64,000 nucleotides of DNA from contig NC_092035.1 of NCBI RefSeq assembly GCF_042242105.1, positions 5,848,977 to 5,912,976 on the forward strand, given 5' to 3'. Positions 16,675 to 36,110 of this stretch are shown in pieces (position 1 is the first letter of the stretch; each line of letters begins with the position of its first letter). The translations under genes and the position numbers were made by a program. The notes below the pieces were generated by a model that saw nothing but the letters and a program-made list of their open reading frames with translations, was not told the DNA's origin and ran no database searches. The DNA comes from Pempheris klunzingeri (taxonomy: Eukaryota; Chordata; Actinopteri; Acropomatiformes; Pempheridae).

Positions 16675-17549
16675 GGGTAGCATTTAATACATTACGGAGA
16701 GGGTTTTCAGCCAGGCAGAACAGCTGACAGGTTTCATACATCATTTTGCAAGACATGAAGATAGGAATGAGGAGTGTGTGCCGCTGGCTGCCTGACATTT
16801 CTGCAGCCCTTTGGTTAGATCTGGCATTAAAGACGCCGCTGTCTGCTGCTGTTGGTGGAGATAAAGGCCCTGAAATCACATACATTCAAATACATGAACA
16901 TACAGCAGCTGATCACAGAGGTAAATAACATCTAAGACGTCCAGTTTCTATTCCTCATGTGGCAAAGTATTAATTTAAAATCCACTTGGGGAAAACCATT
17001 AGTTTTGGCTTTTTGACCTTTAAAGACCAACGTCTCCAGTGAACAACCAATTCCTTAAAACACATGTGTCAAACGTGTTAAATCAGATCTGCAGGGAGAA
17101 ATTAGATCATTATAAATCATCCCAGCTGATTTGTACTCAGCCTCATCCTCGTCTGAAACAATGTGACATGTTTTTTTAAACTCAATCTGGCAGAAAGAAT
17201 TGACTTTATGATTTGAAGAAGGTCTTGTATGAAAAAAAAACAAGAAAGAAGGATGATATTCCCAGGTAGGTTTTAATAGGCCTGCGGATCAATAGTTGAG
17301 GCTGAGGCGGAGATAGCAATCAATCGATAACAGTATTGGAGAAACGTCCAATTTATTCTGATGATGATGGTGATTGACAGGTAGAGAGAGAGTACAATAC
17401 AATATCAGATGTCTCACAGCAGAACAATCTTATAGGTTTGGACACTAAAATACTCCATTAAGTGCAGTAAGGTCACTGCTGAGTACTCCTGATATATCTA
17501 ATTAACACAATTTTGAGCTACTTGCACTGTACTAAAGTTGAGCATTTCC

Positions 17550-17660
17550 ATTTTATGATACTTTATACTTCAACTCCACTGCATTTCAGAGGGAAATATT
17601 GTATTTTTAATCTGCTACATGTCTTTTTAGCTCCTAGCTATTTATTAATAATATAAAATA
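17550..17660 (+). repeat. AT-rich dispersed repeat, copy A
   Basis: Shares ACTTTATACTTCAACTCCAC and the following CATTTCAGAGGGAAAT with the copy at 31.82-31.89 kb, and the block TTTCAGA-CAAATATTGTA-like with 29.79-29.83 kb. It is an interspersed fish repeat with a characteristic TACTCCACTGCATTT core. No coding capacity is visible. Confidence 0.6.
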
Positions 17661-18859
17661 TGGTCAACAAGTAAATTCTGATGTATTTTTATAGATCCAA
17701 ATGGGACTATATTGATCCAGGAGCAGTATATACAGTAATTAAAATGAGCTATACATTCAACAGCTGCAACATTAAACACATAAATGCATCAATAATCCTA
17801 ATAAAACAATATATTACATTTTATTCTTTATACTTTTATTTCACAAATGTAGGTCTATAAATACTATGTGAATACTGTGGTGATGCACGAGGAGCACCAG
17901 TAAGAAGTTCCTAAAGAAATATTAGAAATAAGGAAATTAAAAATATCTCCAATACCAAAACAGGAACATCCTCACTGCTCCTGGGTCTTGCTGATTGTCT
18001 CAATCAACGTCTCAGAAACAGGTTGTTTTTTCAGGAGGGCCCCGAAGCCTCCGGCCGAACAGGAGCATTAAGTATTTTTATCTTGAGAGCACGACTTTTC
18101 GGAGGCTCAGACCGCCGACTTTGATCTCTGCATCCATCCAGCTTCAATACAGCTTAACCCTTATCACCGCCAGCCCAGAGACTGCCAGCAGATTTATAGG
18201 CAGGGACCCCCGGTTACTTTCAACATGTAATCCATTACAGATTATTACAGATTACTCATCAGATGCTTCAATAGTTGTTGTAATTACAAATGAGTCAGGC
18301 AACATAACAATATGATAAACTAATTAAATTTCAATTAGAAAAACAGCCAAACCTCATTTAAGACAATGAATAATACAATAAATTGTAATATTTGTATAAA
18401 AAAAGCTGTGTAAATAGCTTTTTATCAAGCATAAATACAAGCACTAACATGCATTGATCTGAAATTAAGCCACTTTTGGGGACCAACACACATCATTTAA
18501 TCAGTAAAAGACTGATTTTTCAAATATGATAACTGAAGCTGCAGTCACTTTGTAAAAAAGTACAATATGTCTCTTTAAGATGTAGAAAAGTAGAAGTACA
18601 AAGTACAAATACCTCAAATACAAATGCACATTAGCTTTAGCCTTAGCCTCAGCTAATGCCAAGTTCCCCATGCTCTTAAATCTTAGCAAGTGAACGTATC
18701 ATAAATAATGCAATTACAAAATATTAAATAATAAAATGACACAGCAAATAAACTAATACAACTAAATGCTAACTAGCCTAGCTTAGCAGAGTAGCACTAA
18801 CTGCAACTTCTATGGCCTCTGACTAGTGAAAATAGGGTGATTTCTTGTGCTTTGGATAA

Positions 18860-18863
<4 letters not shown>

Positions 18864-18892
<29 letters not shown>
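18864..18892. repeat. (AT)n microsatellite
   Basis: About 14 AT units in intergenic DNA. Confidence 0.95.
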
Positions 18893-18895
<3 letters not shown>

Positions 18896-20760
18896 TCAAT
18901 AAAGTTTAATTTATTTAACTAGCTAATTAGTTCAGTTATTGCTCTGTTTGTAGAGCAGTACATGGCCAGTTTACTAAACCAACATGGCTGCTAACATGGC
19001 CACTGTTTTGTCAAAGAGCTTAATTTGTTTAAGAAAGTAATCAGTGGTTTTTATATTAAAACAGATTAGTGTTTTGTCAGGGCGAAGGGTCCACTTAGCA
19101 ACTAAATCTTCCTGTCACTGAAACAACAAACAATAATTGGAAGGGATTAGAGTTCCTTATTTCTGAGGGCAAATCCTTCAGGGAGTCTCTCAATTACAGG
19201 GTGGAATTAGCATTCTTTGCTAACAGCTAACAGTCATCCAAACACTTGAATCAGCGGATTGGATTATGTCAGCCTGAGATAAAGCACAGAATACACATGG
19301 AGGATCCCACGAGATGCACTCGAAGCTCAAATATTCCACTTCAGTTTTTTAAAACCCAGTTTATTAACAGAAAGTTGGTCAAAGATTACACTGATATGCT
19401 GAATTGTGACATCACAGTTTTCTGATGCTTTATGGTTTACTTTTATGAGCTTAGAGATTTTACACAGCCTAATATCTAGTTACATAGGAGGCCATGCAGG
19501 AACTGCTTGGCTATTTCTAATGTTTATCCAAATAAAAAGTCCTGCTTCCTGTCTGAGAGTGAACTATAGATGTATTCTCGAAAAATAGATACAGCATTGG
19601 AGGCTGTCTGGGACCTGTACAAATTTAAATGGTGTAACAAAGGAATATTGGTCGTTAAAAGTTCTGTTACATGACAGAAGTAACTTAAAAGATCTCAGTG
19701 TTCACTTTTGGTTTCACCTTCCCCCTCAGCCTCCCCACATGAACCACTGTTGTTGTTTTTGGTATGAGGGCAGGAGCTTTTGGGGAAGTTGTGGTTTTAA
19801 TGTTCATGTTTAATGTGCTCTTTAGATTTGGAGCATCCCCCAATTGTAACCTTCAGATCCTCTCTCAAAGGCCATTTTTATCATTCAGCATTTGCACCTG
19901 CAGTATTATCTGTATGTTTTTGCATGTGTTGTTTGTTCTTACTAATATATTACTAAATAACTTAAGGTGGAGACTTTTCTCACTCAAGAAGAGGAACGGG
20001 GCAAAGAAAAGCTGCTAAACTGTCAGAATATTGAGGGAAAGAAGCAGTTTACAGTCTCACCACTGAGGAAGATGTAAAAGAAAAGTAATCTGTGCACCTC
20101 TGAGGGGAGGAGAACGAAACACAACACTTGAAAAAGATCTCCACTATCCTTCCATCGCAAAAAACTATCTCTCCTTTCCAAAAAAAGATTCTTAGAGGAG
20201 TGTTTGAAGAGGAATGAGTGGCTCGGGGGATGAAGCTATAGGCTCCAGGGGTTTGTTTGAGGGATTATGAGGACGTTTACATTCAGAGGCGAGGGCGCGG
20301 CGTGAGGAGCTCAGGCCTCTGAGGGCTCCTGGATCAGCTCTGCATTCCTGTAAAGAGTGATGGACAGGTAAAGTTCACAAACAGCACTAACTGGAAAACA
20401 TTTGTGGGGCCAAAACTGAGTGGTGCAGCTGCAGGAACTCACTGATTATGTTACTATAATTTGAAAAAGTAAGTTGTATATAAGTTACACACATCCAAAG
20501 TCAAAAGTTAACACATATCCAGACCAACAGGACTCACAGCAGTGCTCATAGCGAATGGGGAAAAAAATCAAATGTGAGTCACATGAAACATAAAACACTG
20601 GAAATGTATAAAGCAGAATTAAATAAACGCTCTCATTGGCTCTATATTAGTGATGGTTAACCTTCCATTTCTTCAAAACACGATGTCAGACGTGTTTCTA
20701 TTTTTGTTTATAAAAATATTAGTGTCATATTTTATTTGTATTCATTATTTTGACATTGTC

Positions 20761-20780
20761 AGATAGATAGATAGATAGAT
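20761..20780. repeat. (AGAT)5 microsatellite
   Basis: Five perfect AGAT units in intergenic DNA. Confidence 0.95.
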
Positions 20781-21732
20781 GTCCTCTATAACACACTGTC
20801 ACAGCCGAGTGAACGATGGTGAAGGTGTTGCACAAAATCAACACGAGGCCTCCATCTAGTGGCTCTAAGCTGCACTGTAACACCGAGGGAGTCACTAAAG
20901 ATTCAAGCATGAAAATACATCAAGACGCATTAATAAAACACAGCAAAGTAGATTTTTAAGTTTACTGCAGACATGATAATGTGTTTTTGATTACACTCGG
21001 CTCAAACCTCTAGTGTTTCCATGTTTCAGTGGTCCAAATTAAATCACGCTCTCTAAGAATATCATCAGTTTTCTTCCAGTTTTAGAAATCTAATGAAATG
21101 ATTCTCCTCATCGTGTTAGACGTCTACAAGTGTGCTGTGGAAATGATGGAAGAAGTATTTGATGAAAGGGAAAAACGGCTCCATCACAAGTAAAAGTCCT
21201 GCATAAGAAGATTTTGGAAACACAATTAACTGTAAGTATCACAAGTAAAAGTTATTTAATGAGTGGGCTGAAAAAGGAGGCTGACTGTGACAAAGAAACA
21301 TTCATATCTGCACTCTTTCTGCTCTTTGAGTTAGAGAGAGTGAAGTTTATGATATTCTGCTTCCACGCTGCGATTATGATGGTAAGAATAGCCTGCTGTA
21401 TCTTTATTATAGTAACTAGTGATGAATCAAAAGTATTGAGTATCTTAGTAAAAGTACAAATACTGCACTGTGAATAGGACTCCACTACAGTTAAACATCC
21501 TACAAGGATCCTAAAATGTGTACTTAAACGCAGCACTTAAGCCCTCAATCACTTCCCGCCACTGGAAAGTTTCATGCCGTGGTCATGTGACTGCTTTGCG
21601 TGTCTCTTTTACTCTGAAACAGCCAAACAGGAAGCCATAAACACTCTCCAGGGGGAGAAAAAAAGATTTGAAAAGAACAAAGAAGCAGCTGCCAATGGCT
21701 CCTCCTCATCCTCCTCCGCCCCCTGTAGTAGC

Positions 21733-21740
21733 TATAAAAG
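21733..21740 (+). promoter_or_regulatory. TATA box of the alpha-tubulin gene
   Basis: TATAAAAG lies 121 bp upstream of the alpha-tubulin ATG, so transcription should start near 21763 and the 5' UTR be about 90 bp. It is the clearest core promoter in the window. Confidence 0.75.
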
Positions 21741-21853
21741 TGGGGGTGTCACTCTCTGATAGGACTCCACTCACAGAGATCTCATTATAGGTGCCCTGTG
21801 AGAGCCTGAAAGTTTGAACCTCCTCCTCTTCTTCCTCTCATCAGAACAGCAAA

Positions 21854-27424
<5,571 letters not shown>

Positions 27425-27626
27425 AAGCAGATAATGAAACAGTTTTTAAAAGAAGAAATGGTTGGAAGTCTCTGAGTGTTCATGTGCAGTTTAACGACTG
27501 GTTTATAGACCACTAACAAACACTAATCTTACTGCTGAGCAGCAGTATGTCCGAGCTCAATCCCATGGTGTTTGGTATATTAAAAACTCTCCTAGGAGAG
27601 AGAATGTGCCTTTACCTCCTTTTCTA

Positions 27627-27632
27627 AATAAA
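27627..27632 (+). terminator. Alpha-tubulin polyadenylation signal
   Basis: AATAAA 203 bp after the tubulin stop, giving a short 3' UTR of about 0.22 kb, typical of tubulin genes. Confidence 0.75.
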
Positions 27633-29699
27633 ACTGTTTACACCAACTTGCCCTCATCGAATCTTTCAACACAAAATATACAACAAAAAGAGGTTTATAC
27701 TGTAAAAAAGAACCAAACCAAAATTTTGAGTTAAGTTTCAGACACTGTGAGCAAAAATACATAATAACTATAATCTAATCCGACTGTAAAAGACCAGCGG
27801 AGCCAGAACACATAATCTGAAAACAAATCAGCTCAGTGAGGATAAACAGGATTAATTTGGCACTAAGAGGGCCCTGCTTCATATATGATCTAAGCTTGAG
27901 GATTACTTTTCTGTCAATGAAGTGAACAATTGTTCCAGCTGTAGTTGCATAAACTGCTATTTAGCTTAATTAATAACTAAACATGATATCATATATGTTG
28001 TGTGCACAAAAATAACTGGTAGCTGAAGCTGTCTGATAACTGTCTTGGAGGAAAAAGTAAAATGTTTGGTATAAAAGTTGTATGAAAACAAAATACTGAA
28101 GTAAAGCAGGTTTAAAAGTACCTGGAATTCGTACTTAAGTACAATATTTGAGTGAATGTACTTAGTTACATGTGTTTTATATCACCAATAATACAGTTGG
28201 GTGAACTGTGGGTGTTTGGCCACTAGATGCCAGTGTGGTGTTACTCATCTATAACAGCTAGTTATCCACATCAGAGGTAAGTTAATGATTTTTTCAAATC
28301 GTTTAACTGATTTAAAATTCATCTGAATTTGTTGCCATAGCAACAGGTCTGCAAGTTTATTGACAGTGAGGAGGATAATGACCATCGATAATCATCGGGT
28401 TGTGGTAAAATCACTGTGGTCTGTTGCTCTAATTATCACAATTAAATGTCCATAATGAAGAGTGGCCCATACTTGTACATAATAAAACTAAAAAAATAAA
28501 ATAAAAATGAATAAATCTTTGTGCAGTGAAAAAGAAACAAACCAAATGTAGCCTGAGAAACTGAAGAAAAACATAAGAACTCAAGTTGAAAGACTTGACA
28601 GCAACTCTGACATTTAAATGTATTAAATGTCTTCTCAACACTGAAACTTTACTGCAGAACGGAGGGAAAGGAAAAGGTTTTAATTGGCTAATTTCCTGCT
28701 GTCAGAGAACTAAAAGCTCTAGTGGAGAGTCACTTTAATGAGATTTACTTTTTATATCTACAGAACTCACTTTGCTGAAAATGTTCATGTAACTATAAAC
28801 GTTTTTTCCAGTATTTTAGTGAGGTTTCATTTTCATAGCAGGCTCCTGAACGTCACGAACCCTGCACCAACCTCACAAAACTACACCCTTAACAACACAG
28901 ACACTTAAAATGAGACTTATGTCCAAGAATATACTGCCTGCTGGGAGGTTACCAAACAACAACAGCAGCACACACCTGAAAACAGCATGTTAACCTGGAT
29001 AGAATTTAGAGACCAGCTTTCACTGAGCTACACAACCTGCACAATATTTATAAACACACACACACAGATATGGCCAAAAGTAGATAAATGATAGCATCTC
29101 ACTGCTGTTTATCTGCATAACTCGAGTTATATGCATTTGTGTTGCAGACTAATAACAGTGAATGCTCAAACAAAGCCAAGGTGAAAAACTAAGGAACATT
29201 TCTCTTCTGTTACAAAACGTCTTTTCCTTCTTCATAGATTTTCTGTGCGGAGCCACCAGAGACAGACTTATTTCTCCAGCCCGGGTCTTAACTCATAGTT
29301 TCTGAGGTTGCCGTTGGACTTTTTCTTCCCTTTCTCAGCGGATGAGGCCTTCATATTGGCTCTGTAATTGCTTTGATGTAATTAAGGCTCAATTTGAGCA
29401 GAGTCTGGGCAGTGTGGACAGGGGATTTATAAAGGTCAGAGACAAAGATAAATGTTTTTTTTCCCTGTTTCATAAGTTCTTCCGTTACGGTACCTTATTC
29501 TTACTGAGGGTATGAAAAGAACATGGACAGGTTGCTGAATAGCACATTTTTAATTAGTTTATAGGCTGTTGGATAGTTTAACCTGCAGCACGGAATCATA
29601 TTTTATAACCTGATCACAGGATTTGTTTAATTCTTGATATGTAAAGAAGCTAAAGCTTTCAGTGAAGTAAAAAGTCTAATACCTGCCTATGAAATGTAG

Positions 29700-29998
29700 A
29701 GTAGACATTTAAAGTAGCATAAAATGACCATAACGTACATAAAAGTACAGTACTCGAGTAAAAATGTACTTTTACTTTCCACCACTGCATTTCAGAAGCA
29801 AATATTGTACATTTTACTCCACTACATTTATTTGAGAAATTGATTAACTACATTAAAATCCCCTCACATGTATTTGTAAGTGATAAAAGAGGCAGTCAGC
29901 ATAATGAGTACTTTTAGTTTTTATACTTTAGGGGCATTTTTGCTTGTAATACTTGTGTACTTTTACTTCAGTAACATTTTGAATTCAGGACTTTTACT
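29700..29998 (+). repeat. AT-rich dispersed repeat, copy B
   Basis: Longest copy. It carries GTAAAAATGTACTTTTACTT, TACTCCACTACATTTATTTG and a terminal TTCAGGACTTTTACTTGG. The pattern of AAGTAC / GTACTTTTACT at the ends and TACTCCACTGCATTT inside is a very frequent interspersed sequence in fish genomes. Class unresolved. Confidence 0.6.
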
Positions 29999-31739
29999 TG
30001 GAGAATTTTTTTAGCTATTTGTGTGGAAGAAGTGCTTCCAGAGTCTATGTCCTAAAGACTTCTAAAATAAGACTCAAAAATGATTGTTCTAATATTAAAC
30101 AGCCACAAGATACAACAAGCTTTTCCTTATTCATCCCTCACCCACAATCCCAGAAGAAAAAAAAAAAAAAAAGTTACAGTACAAACCCCGATAGAAACAA
30201 CAACTTTACAGACTGTTCCTTTAAACTGAAGCGCGCACACAGTGGGACGTTTGGTCTCATGAGCATTAAGCAGATACACCACTTTGAAGATCACCAGCAG
30301 TTCCGCGTTTCATCTTCGAATGAATTGCAAGGGAGGCTGTATCCACGGCGACCAACACACGTTGGCATGGCAACCAACAGCCATGCGTTATTGGGGATTA
30401 TCACAACTTCAGGTTTCAGTTGTCGTCACTGCTTTTCTTTTGTCTTAATGACAGTTTTGTAGTTGAACTCCAGACACTAAGCACATGTCTAAAAGCTACA
30501 GCAGCGCTGTGATTGATGGCACTCGTGTGCGGCAGACAGTAATCGTTTGAATCACTCTCATATAATCACAGTGAGGAGCGCTCTCAGGCCTTGTGTTACC
30601 ATAACACTTATGATGCCTTTTATTGTAATGCTTTATGGATCCGTCTATAACCTGGGAGGATTTCCAAACCATTTGCTGCAGCAAAAGCCACATTTTAAGC
30701 TGCTGGAAATGCACAAACTGCTGCAAAGTGCACTTGAAATAATTTATTCAGAATGGAAGTTACACACATTTTCAAGTGGCTTTGTCATCCAAGAATTTAA
30801 GAGAACTTTAAGTGGTTTAAAACTGTTTTGGCGACCAGAAGAAGATACAAAAACATAGAAAATTAAAAAGCAAATAGCAGCCTGCAACTATCAAAACATG
30901 AAATGACATTTGCACGAGTACATTACAGCAGAAATCCAACGCAAACTCCTTCTGACAGGGTTACACAGTGAATAATCAAGTAAAAAAAAGGCTATCAATC
31001 AACAATCTCTTTAAGCTACTGTTGATAGTGACCATTTTGTGCAAAGACAAGAAAAGAAAAGAATCTCATTGCCCCTTTAAGCACTCCTTGGCATGAAATG
31101 ATAAATATCTAATGGTATAAATAAATAAATAAATCTCAGTTTGAACACTGGTACTAACAAGGAGACGGTGTATTGAAAAAACATCCTGGAACTTAAAGTA
31201 CTGTACATCAGTTTAGCACTATTGCTGTCTAGTTAAAGGCTAGATGACTTATTAAATCCAAGCCGCCCCACGTAAATATACAAGACTTGACATGACTTTT
31301 GGTTCCTTACAAACATTTTAAGATTTTTCCCTGTGCAGCTCAACCTCTTCCAGATGCGGTTTTTAGTCTCTAGGGATGGGAAATGTTGACTTTGGGGAAT
31401 GAAAATGATATAAAGAGCACATGAAGGTGCCACAGGAGACCCAGTGTGCCCCACAAATGTCCTTTACATCAGTTTTTTGTTAATCTATAGAGGATCAATC
31501 ACATTAAAATGTGCATTTTGAGTTTGTTTCATATCTCATTGATTGACCCAATTGGTACAACTTGCATCAAAACAAAAACATACTGACAGGAAGAATGTTT
31601 TCAGCCCATCAATAAAAGCATCTGAAGCACTAAAGGACTATAGCAAAATATAGTTAGCAGAGACAGCCTCGTCTCACAAAGGTTTGTGAAATTGCTTCAA
31701 ATGTTTTGCTTCAAAGATGTTTTTCCTGCTATGACACAA

Positions 31740-31960
31740 CCCAAACACTGAGGTGGAAAGTGCAAATACTTAAACAAACAACAAGTAACCTCAAAATAGT
31801 GCTGGAGTTGACATTTTCTGCTACTTTATACTTCAACTCCACCATATTTCAGAGGGAAATTATGTATTTTTTACTCCACTGCATTTATTTGGCAACTTAA
31901 GTTACTATCCAGATTCAGATTAATAAAACATATCAGCATAGAAATTAATATGGATATAGG
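31740..31960 (+). repeat. AT-rich dispersed repeat, copy C
   Basis: Begins GAGGTGGAAAGTGCAAATAC and contains CTACTTTATACTTCAACTCC, AGAGGGAAATTATGTATT and TTTTACTCCACTGCATTT. Same orientation as copies A and B. Confidence 0.6.
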
Positions 31961-32816
31961 CTTTGATTCCCAAACTATCCTACAATACATACAGTAATTG
32001 TTAAAGTATAATACAGTAGGACCATTCTGTACAATGAGCTCTTTTAGATTTAGACAACATTTGGAATATAAGACTTACTTTAACAGTATTTCTACACTGA
32101 GTACTTCCCCAACTCTTATTTTACTTTTCCATTTTATTATTCCATTTTCATTACTCGTGTGAGTTAGTCTTGTCAGCATTTTTAATTGCACTGACCTATA
32201 GGAAAGGTGCGAGACAAATAAAGTTTGATTGATAGGTAATAAGGATGTTTTTGTCCAAACTTAAGATTTCTGCTTATTTACTCATGAATATTTAAGGTTG
32301 CAGATAAATATTTTTGCACCATATTGATATTTTATATTCTTATTCCACACACTTTCAACAAAATATAAAGCATAAATCTGATAAAACCTTTACTTTTTAT
32401 GAATGTATGAAAACAAAACAAACATGCCAATGTAATGACACAATTTCAGAATTTGTGCTAATTTCACAAAATTTTGTGGAGGCTGTGCTGATAGAAGCCT
32501 GTCATGGCACCAAAAAGAAAGGCGATGCTATCACCTCCTCCACCAAACCTTTACATTTTCCACAATTTAAAGAAATCTCGCCATAACAAAAAAAATTAAC
32601 CTTTTTCTCTGTTCTACAGGTGAAAACTGCATCAGGTTACAACGGAGGTGTTTGTAGGAGCAACAGATAGAAACTAGTCTGATATGTTGAGAAGAAGCTT
32701 GTTTTGTCCATCAAACATTGTGCTACAGGTATAAAACACACACACTCACACTCAAACTCAGTCTACCAGGGGCACATACGCTCATATACACGCTGACTGG
32801 TCCGTCAGGTTCCCTC

Positions 32817-35800
32817 TCACTCATCGTCTCGCTGTAGTTGGTCGAGTAACGATGATGCGTCAAGCAGACATCCTCTAAAATAACCAATTAGGGAGTGAGT
32901 CAGCTGAATCTGGCTGCGTCTTGACAGGAAATGTCCCTCGTCTGGGTAGATCTGTCCCGAAATACCCAAGAGATGAATGAGTAAAAAAAAAGATAAAAAC
33001 ACAGGGTCAGCCACAACTCGGCAGCTTGGAAAATTAATTTTAAAAAGAATAAATGTATCTGTTTCTTGGAAACTGCAATAATTCACATATAAAGTTCGAC
33101 ATTTTATTTTTTATCATGTTTGCACTCAAGGTCCACTTAGTGTTCTGGAGCTTCAGTACGTGACGTTTGCTCAGCTGTCACTGAGCTGCAGATGTTCAAA
33201 CAGTCTTAAGTGCTCAGAATAAATGCCTATTTTTAACATCTGCAGCTCCATGATAACCGAGCACACTTAATCTGCAGAGGAAGACCGCCTGATATGGTTA
33301 AAAGCTCCAGAACAAGCGATTAAAGTGGATCCTGAGTGGAGATTTTTGGTTGTCAGTTTCATTTATTTGTTTGGATTTCTTTTGTTTGTGCCACAGGAAG
33401 AACAACAAATGTCAATTTGTCTGTCACAAAGACAAATAACTCAGTTGTAGTTTGATGATCATGTTTACTTTGAGTTTATTCAATGAAGATTTATGAGCCC
33501 AAGGACAAGAACAATCGATCTGAGATCATACAGGAATGTCAGCCTTCAGCTAAAATGAAAACCCATGAAAATCAAGAGCAGCAGTACATTGCTTTTACAG
33601 CTTAAAGCAGAATTGTGAAGGTTTCTGCCCTAAATATTTGAAATGTTTTAGTACAAAAAGATTTTTTTAGGTTTTGCTTTTCTTCAGGCATACTCTGAGC
33701 AAAAATTTTGCCTTTTTCCTGTCGTGCACAGCCTCTGAATTATAAGATCACCAAACAAAAACATTTATGTGCAAGACAAATACATTTCAGGCACTGTTTC
33801 GCATCTAAACTAGTTTTTAATCAGACATTCATATGTGCCAGCCTTAGTTTGTAGTCATTTCATAAATTTGCCTTAAAAATACACTTGCTCCAATGCAGTT
33901 TGGTACTTTTTCATTGTGAAATATGATAGAGGAGGATAGTGTGTTGAAACTGCAATGCAGACCATAACTAAGAGACCCTCCATAGAGTAATTCCTTGTGA
34001 AGTCAGTTTATTTTATCTCCAGCCCCAGTTTAAGTAGTTTTTTTATGAATGAAATGCATTATTTATAAGAGCATAGTATTTACCTGCATAGTATAGTTGG
34101 CTCCGATCTTTATTAAGTGTTTGATGAGCTCTGCCGAGTGCTGAAAATGAACGTTTGCTGTGGGGAAAAACAAGACATGCAAATCAGTGTCCGCGGGGTT
34201 AATTCCACCGCTGGATAAAAGCTGCAGCTCTCATCAAGGTCGAGTTTTAATGCTCTGCATCATGGACAGGCTCATTTCAAAAGGGACACAACCATCAGCT
34301 GAAAAGACTCACATCAACCTTGAATAACACATTACAGCTTCGTGTGAAATTTACACCTCAATGTGTTGTTTTGCAGTGAAAACAGAGAGTGGAGGTAACA
34401 TGCGTACCGTCAGCAGTGCCGTGAGCCAGAAACAAGGTTCCTCCCTGCAGACCTTTCATGTTCGGCAGGACTTTGGACGCCTGGATGAACAGATAAATAC
34501 AAACTATTTAAACCACGGACATCATTAACATGACAAAAGGCTCATTTGGATTTCAAGAGCTGAAGAACATGAAAAGACAAACTCAAAAACAGTGTTTGAA
34601 GAAGCTGTAAAAGTACCAATGTATTAACATAAAAATACTCTGGTACAAGTAACATTCACCTTTTTCTTCTTATTTAATGTTGTGCAGCAAAACAAATAAG
34701 TGTTTTTACTCACTTTTAGGTGATATAAACAGGTAAAATGTTTAGGATAAAGTCTATTAATCTGACACTGGAGAAGTTCACTTCTTACAGCAGTTCAAGA
34801 ATCACAAATATAGAGGAAGGTGCATTTGGGTGATAAACAAAATAACAAAAACAGGAAAGAGAGAGAAAGATAGAAACTGTTCACCATGCACTTATACAGA
34901 TATGACTATGAAAACTATATAATTGCACCAGATAGTTGCAGACATGATTGTAATACAGTACAGACATGGTGTAAAGGATTAAGACTATCAAAAATATGGA
35001 AAAATAGGAATAAATGCACAAAGATTGGACTGCAGCAGCAATAACTACACAGTAAGTTGTTTTCCAATGTTGTCTTAAAAATACTGTTTTTCCAATGCAT
35101 CTTGAGCCAGGCTAGCTGTTTCCCTCCGTTTCCAGTCTTTATGCTAAGCTAAGCTAACTGGCATGAGAGACATGAGTGGTATCAACACTCTCATCAAACA
35201 CTTCATCAGAAAGCAAATAAGGCGCCAGATTGCATTTGGATGCATTGCTGCGGGGAGTGTGGCTGGTAGCTGTTCTACTGAAGGACATCTCGATCTCATC
35301 ATTCAGTTTTTCCCATCTGGGATTCAAACGAAGAAATGTTCCGCCTTGTCAGTCACCGAACATCATCGACCGGACATTTTATAACCCATTTTCTTTCTCT
35401 GCTTCTCTCTCGGTCTCAGAGGACAGGGTGGGTGGTGATGTCCCGCTGATTATTGTCTGATCACATTGTGCCACATTTCCCTTCTTTAGATGTCATTTAA
35501 AGCAGACGACCCCTCCTGCTGAGAGAGCCACAAAAATAGCTGGCCCAGTTATGGGCAACCCACTTAGGAGGGAAAACACACTTTGACTGCAACCTTCACG
35601 TAAAGGACAATTGTGTAATTTCTTTTTAGCCCACACCTCTGGCATTTTCATTTTTTTTGTCATGTTTGTGTGTTTTTGCTCTCCGCTTTTTCAAAGGACA
35701 AGATTTGGAGCGCTGCCTGAAATGCTTGTGGCCACATTTTCTTTTTTTCTTTTAAACAGACGGGGGGCTGTTCTGTTTGTGAAGTGAACCAAAGCGGAGT

Positions 35801-36078
35801 TTGTTTTCTTCAAAAAGATGTGACCTTTTCCTTGCAAAAAAAAAAATAGATTTTGTAGAAAGAAAAGTCATTTTTTAGGAGTCGAACACTACAAAGAGTG
35901 AAATCCATTCATCTTGATGTTGTATTTTAATGTTAAAGCTGACGCCATTCAAGTCTGGAAGTAAAACTGATTTTAGAAACTCGTTTCTTAACATTGCTCT
36001 ATCCAGATTTATCTATATGACCAAACATGAGATCATAACATAAGCCTGAGGCGTCTCAAGATGACACAAGAGAGAGAC

Positions 36079-36110
<32 letters not shown>

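Larger units (their letters stand above)
15870..21560. other. Intergenic region between nr4a2 and alpha-tubulin
   Basis: No gene recognised in 5.7 kb. It holds the motif cluster at 16.58-16.67 kb, a copy of the AT-rich dispersed repeat (17.55-17.66 kb), an AT microsatellite (18864-18892), an AGAT microsatellite (20761-20780), and scattered AAGTACAAATAC-type repeat debris near 18.58-18.62 and 21.13-21.53 kb. A 106-codon open frame at 17995-18315 resembles nothing known and is probably chance. Confidence 0.7.
27660..32816. other. Intergenic region between alpha-tubulin and dpp10 (convergent)
   Basis: No gene recognised between the two convergent 3' ends. It contains two copies of the AT-rich dispersed repeat (about 29.70-30.00 and 31.74-31.96 kb), debris of the same kind near 28.10-28.17 kb (AAGTACAATATTTGAGTG-like) and a poly-A run near 30.15 kb. 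The dpp10 3' UTR must occupy the right end; its polyadenylation site was not settled. A 154-codon frame at 29998-30462 overlaps repeat and poly-A and is not credible as a gene. Confidence 0.7.

Noticed and set aside
17995..18315. 106-codon plus-strand open frame
   Set aside because: Isolated in AT-rich intergenic DNA with no homology I recognise; likely chance.
29998..30462. 154-codon plus-strand open frame
   Set aside because: It begins in a dispersed repeat and includes a lysine run from poly-A; no family resemblance and no splice or promoter context.
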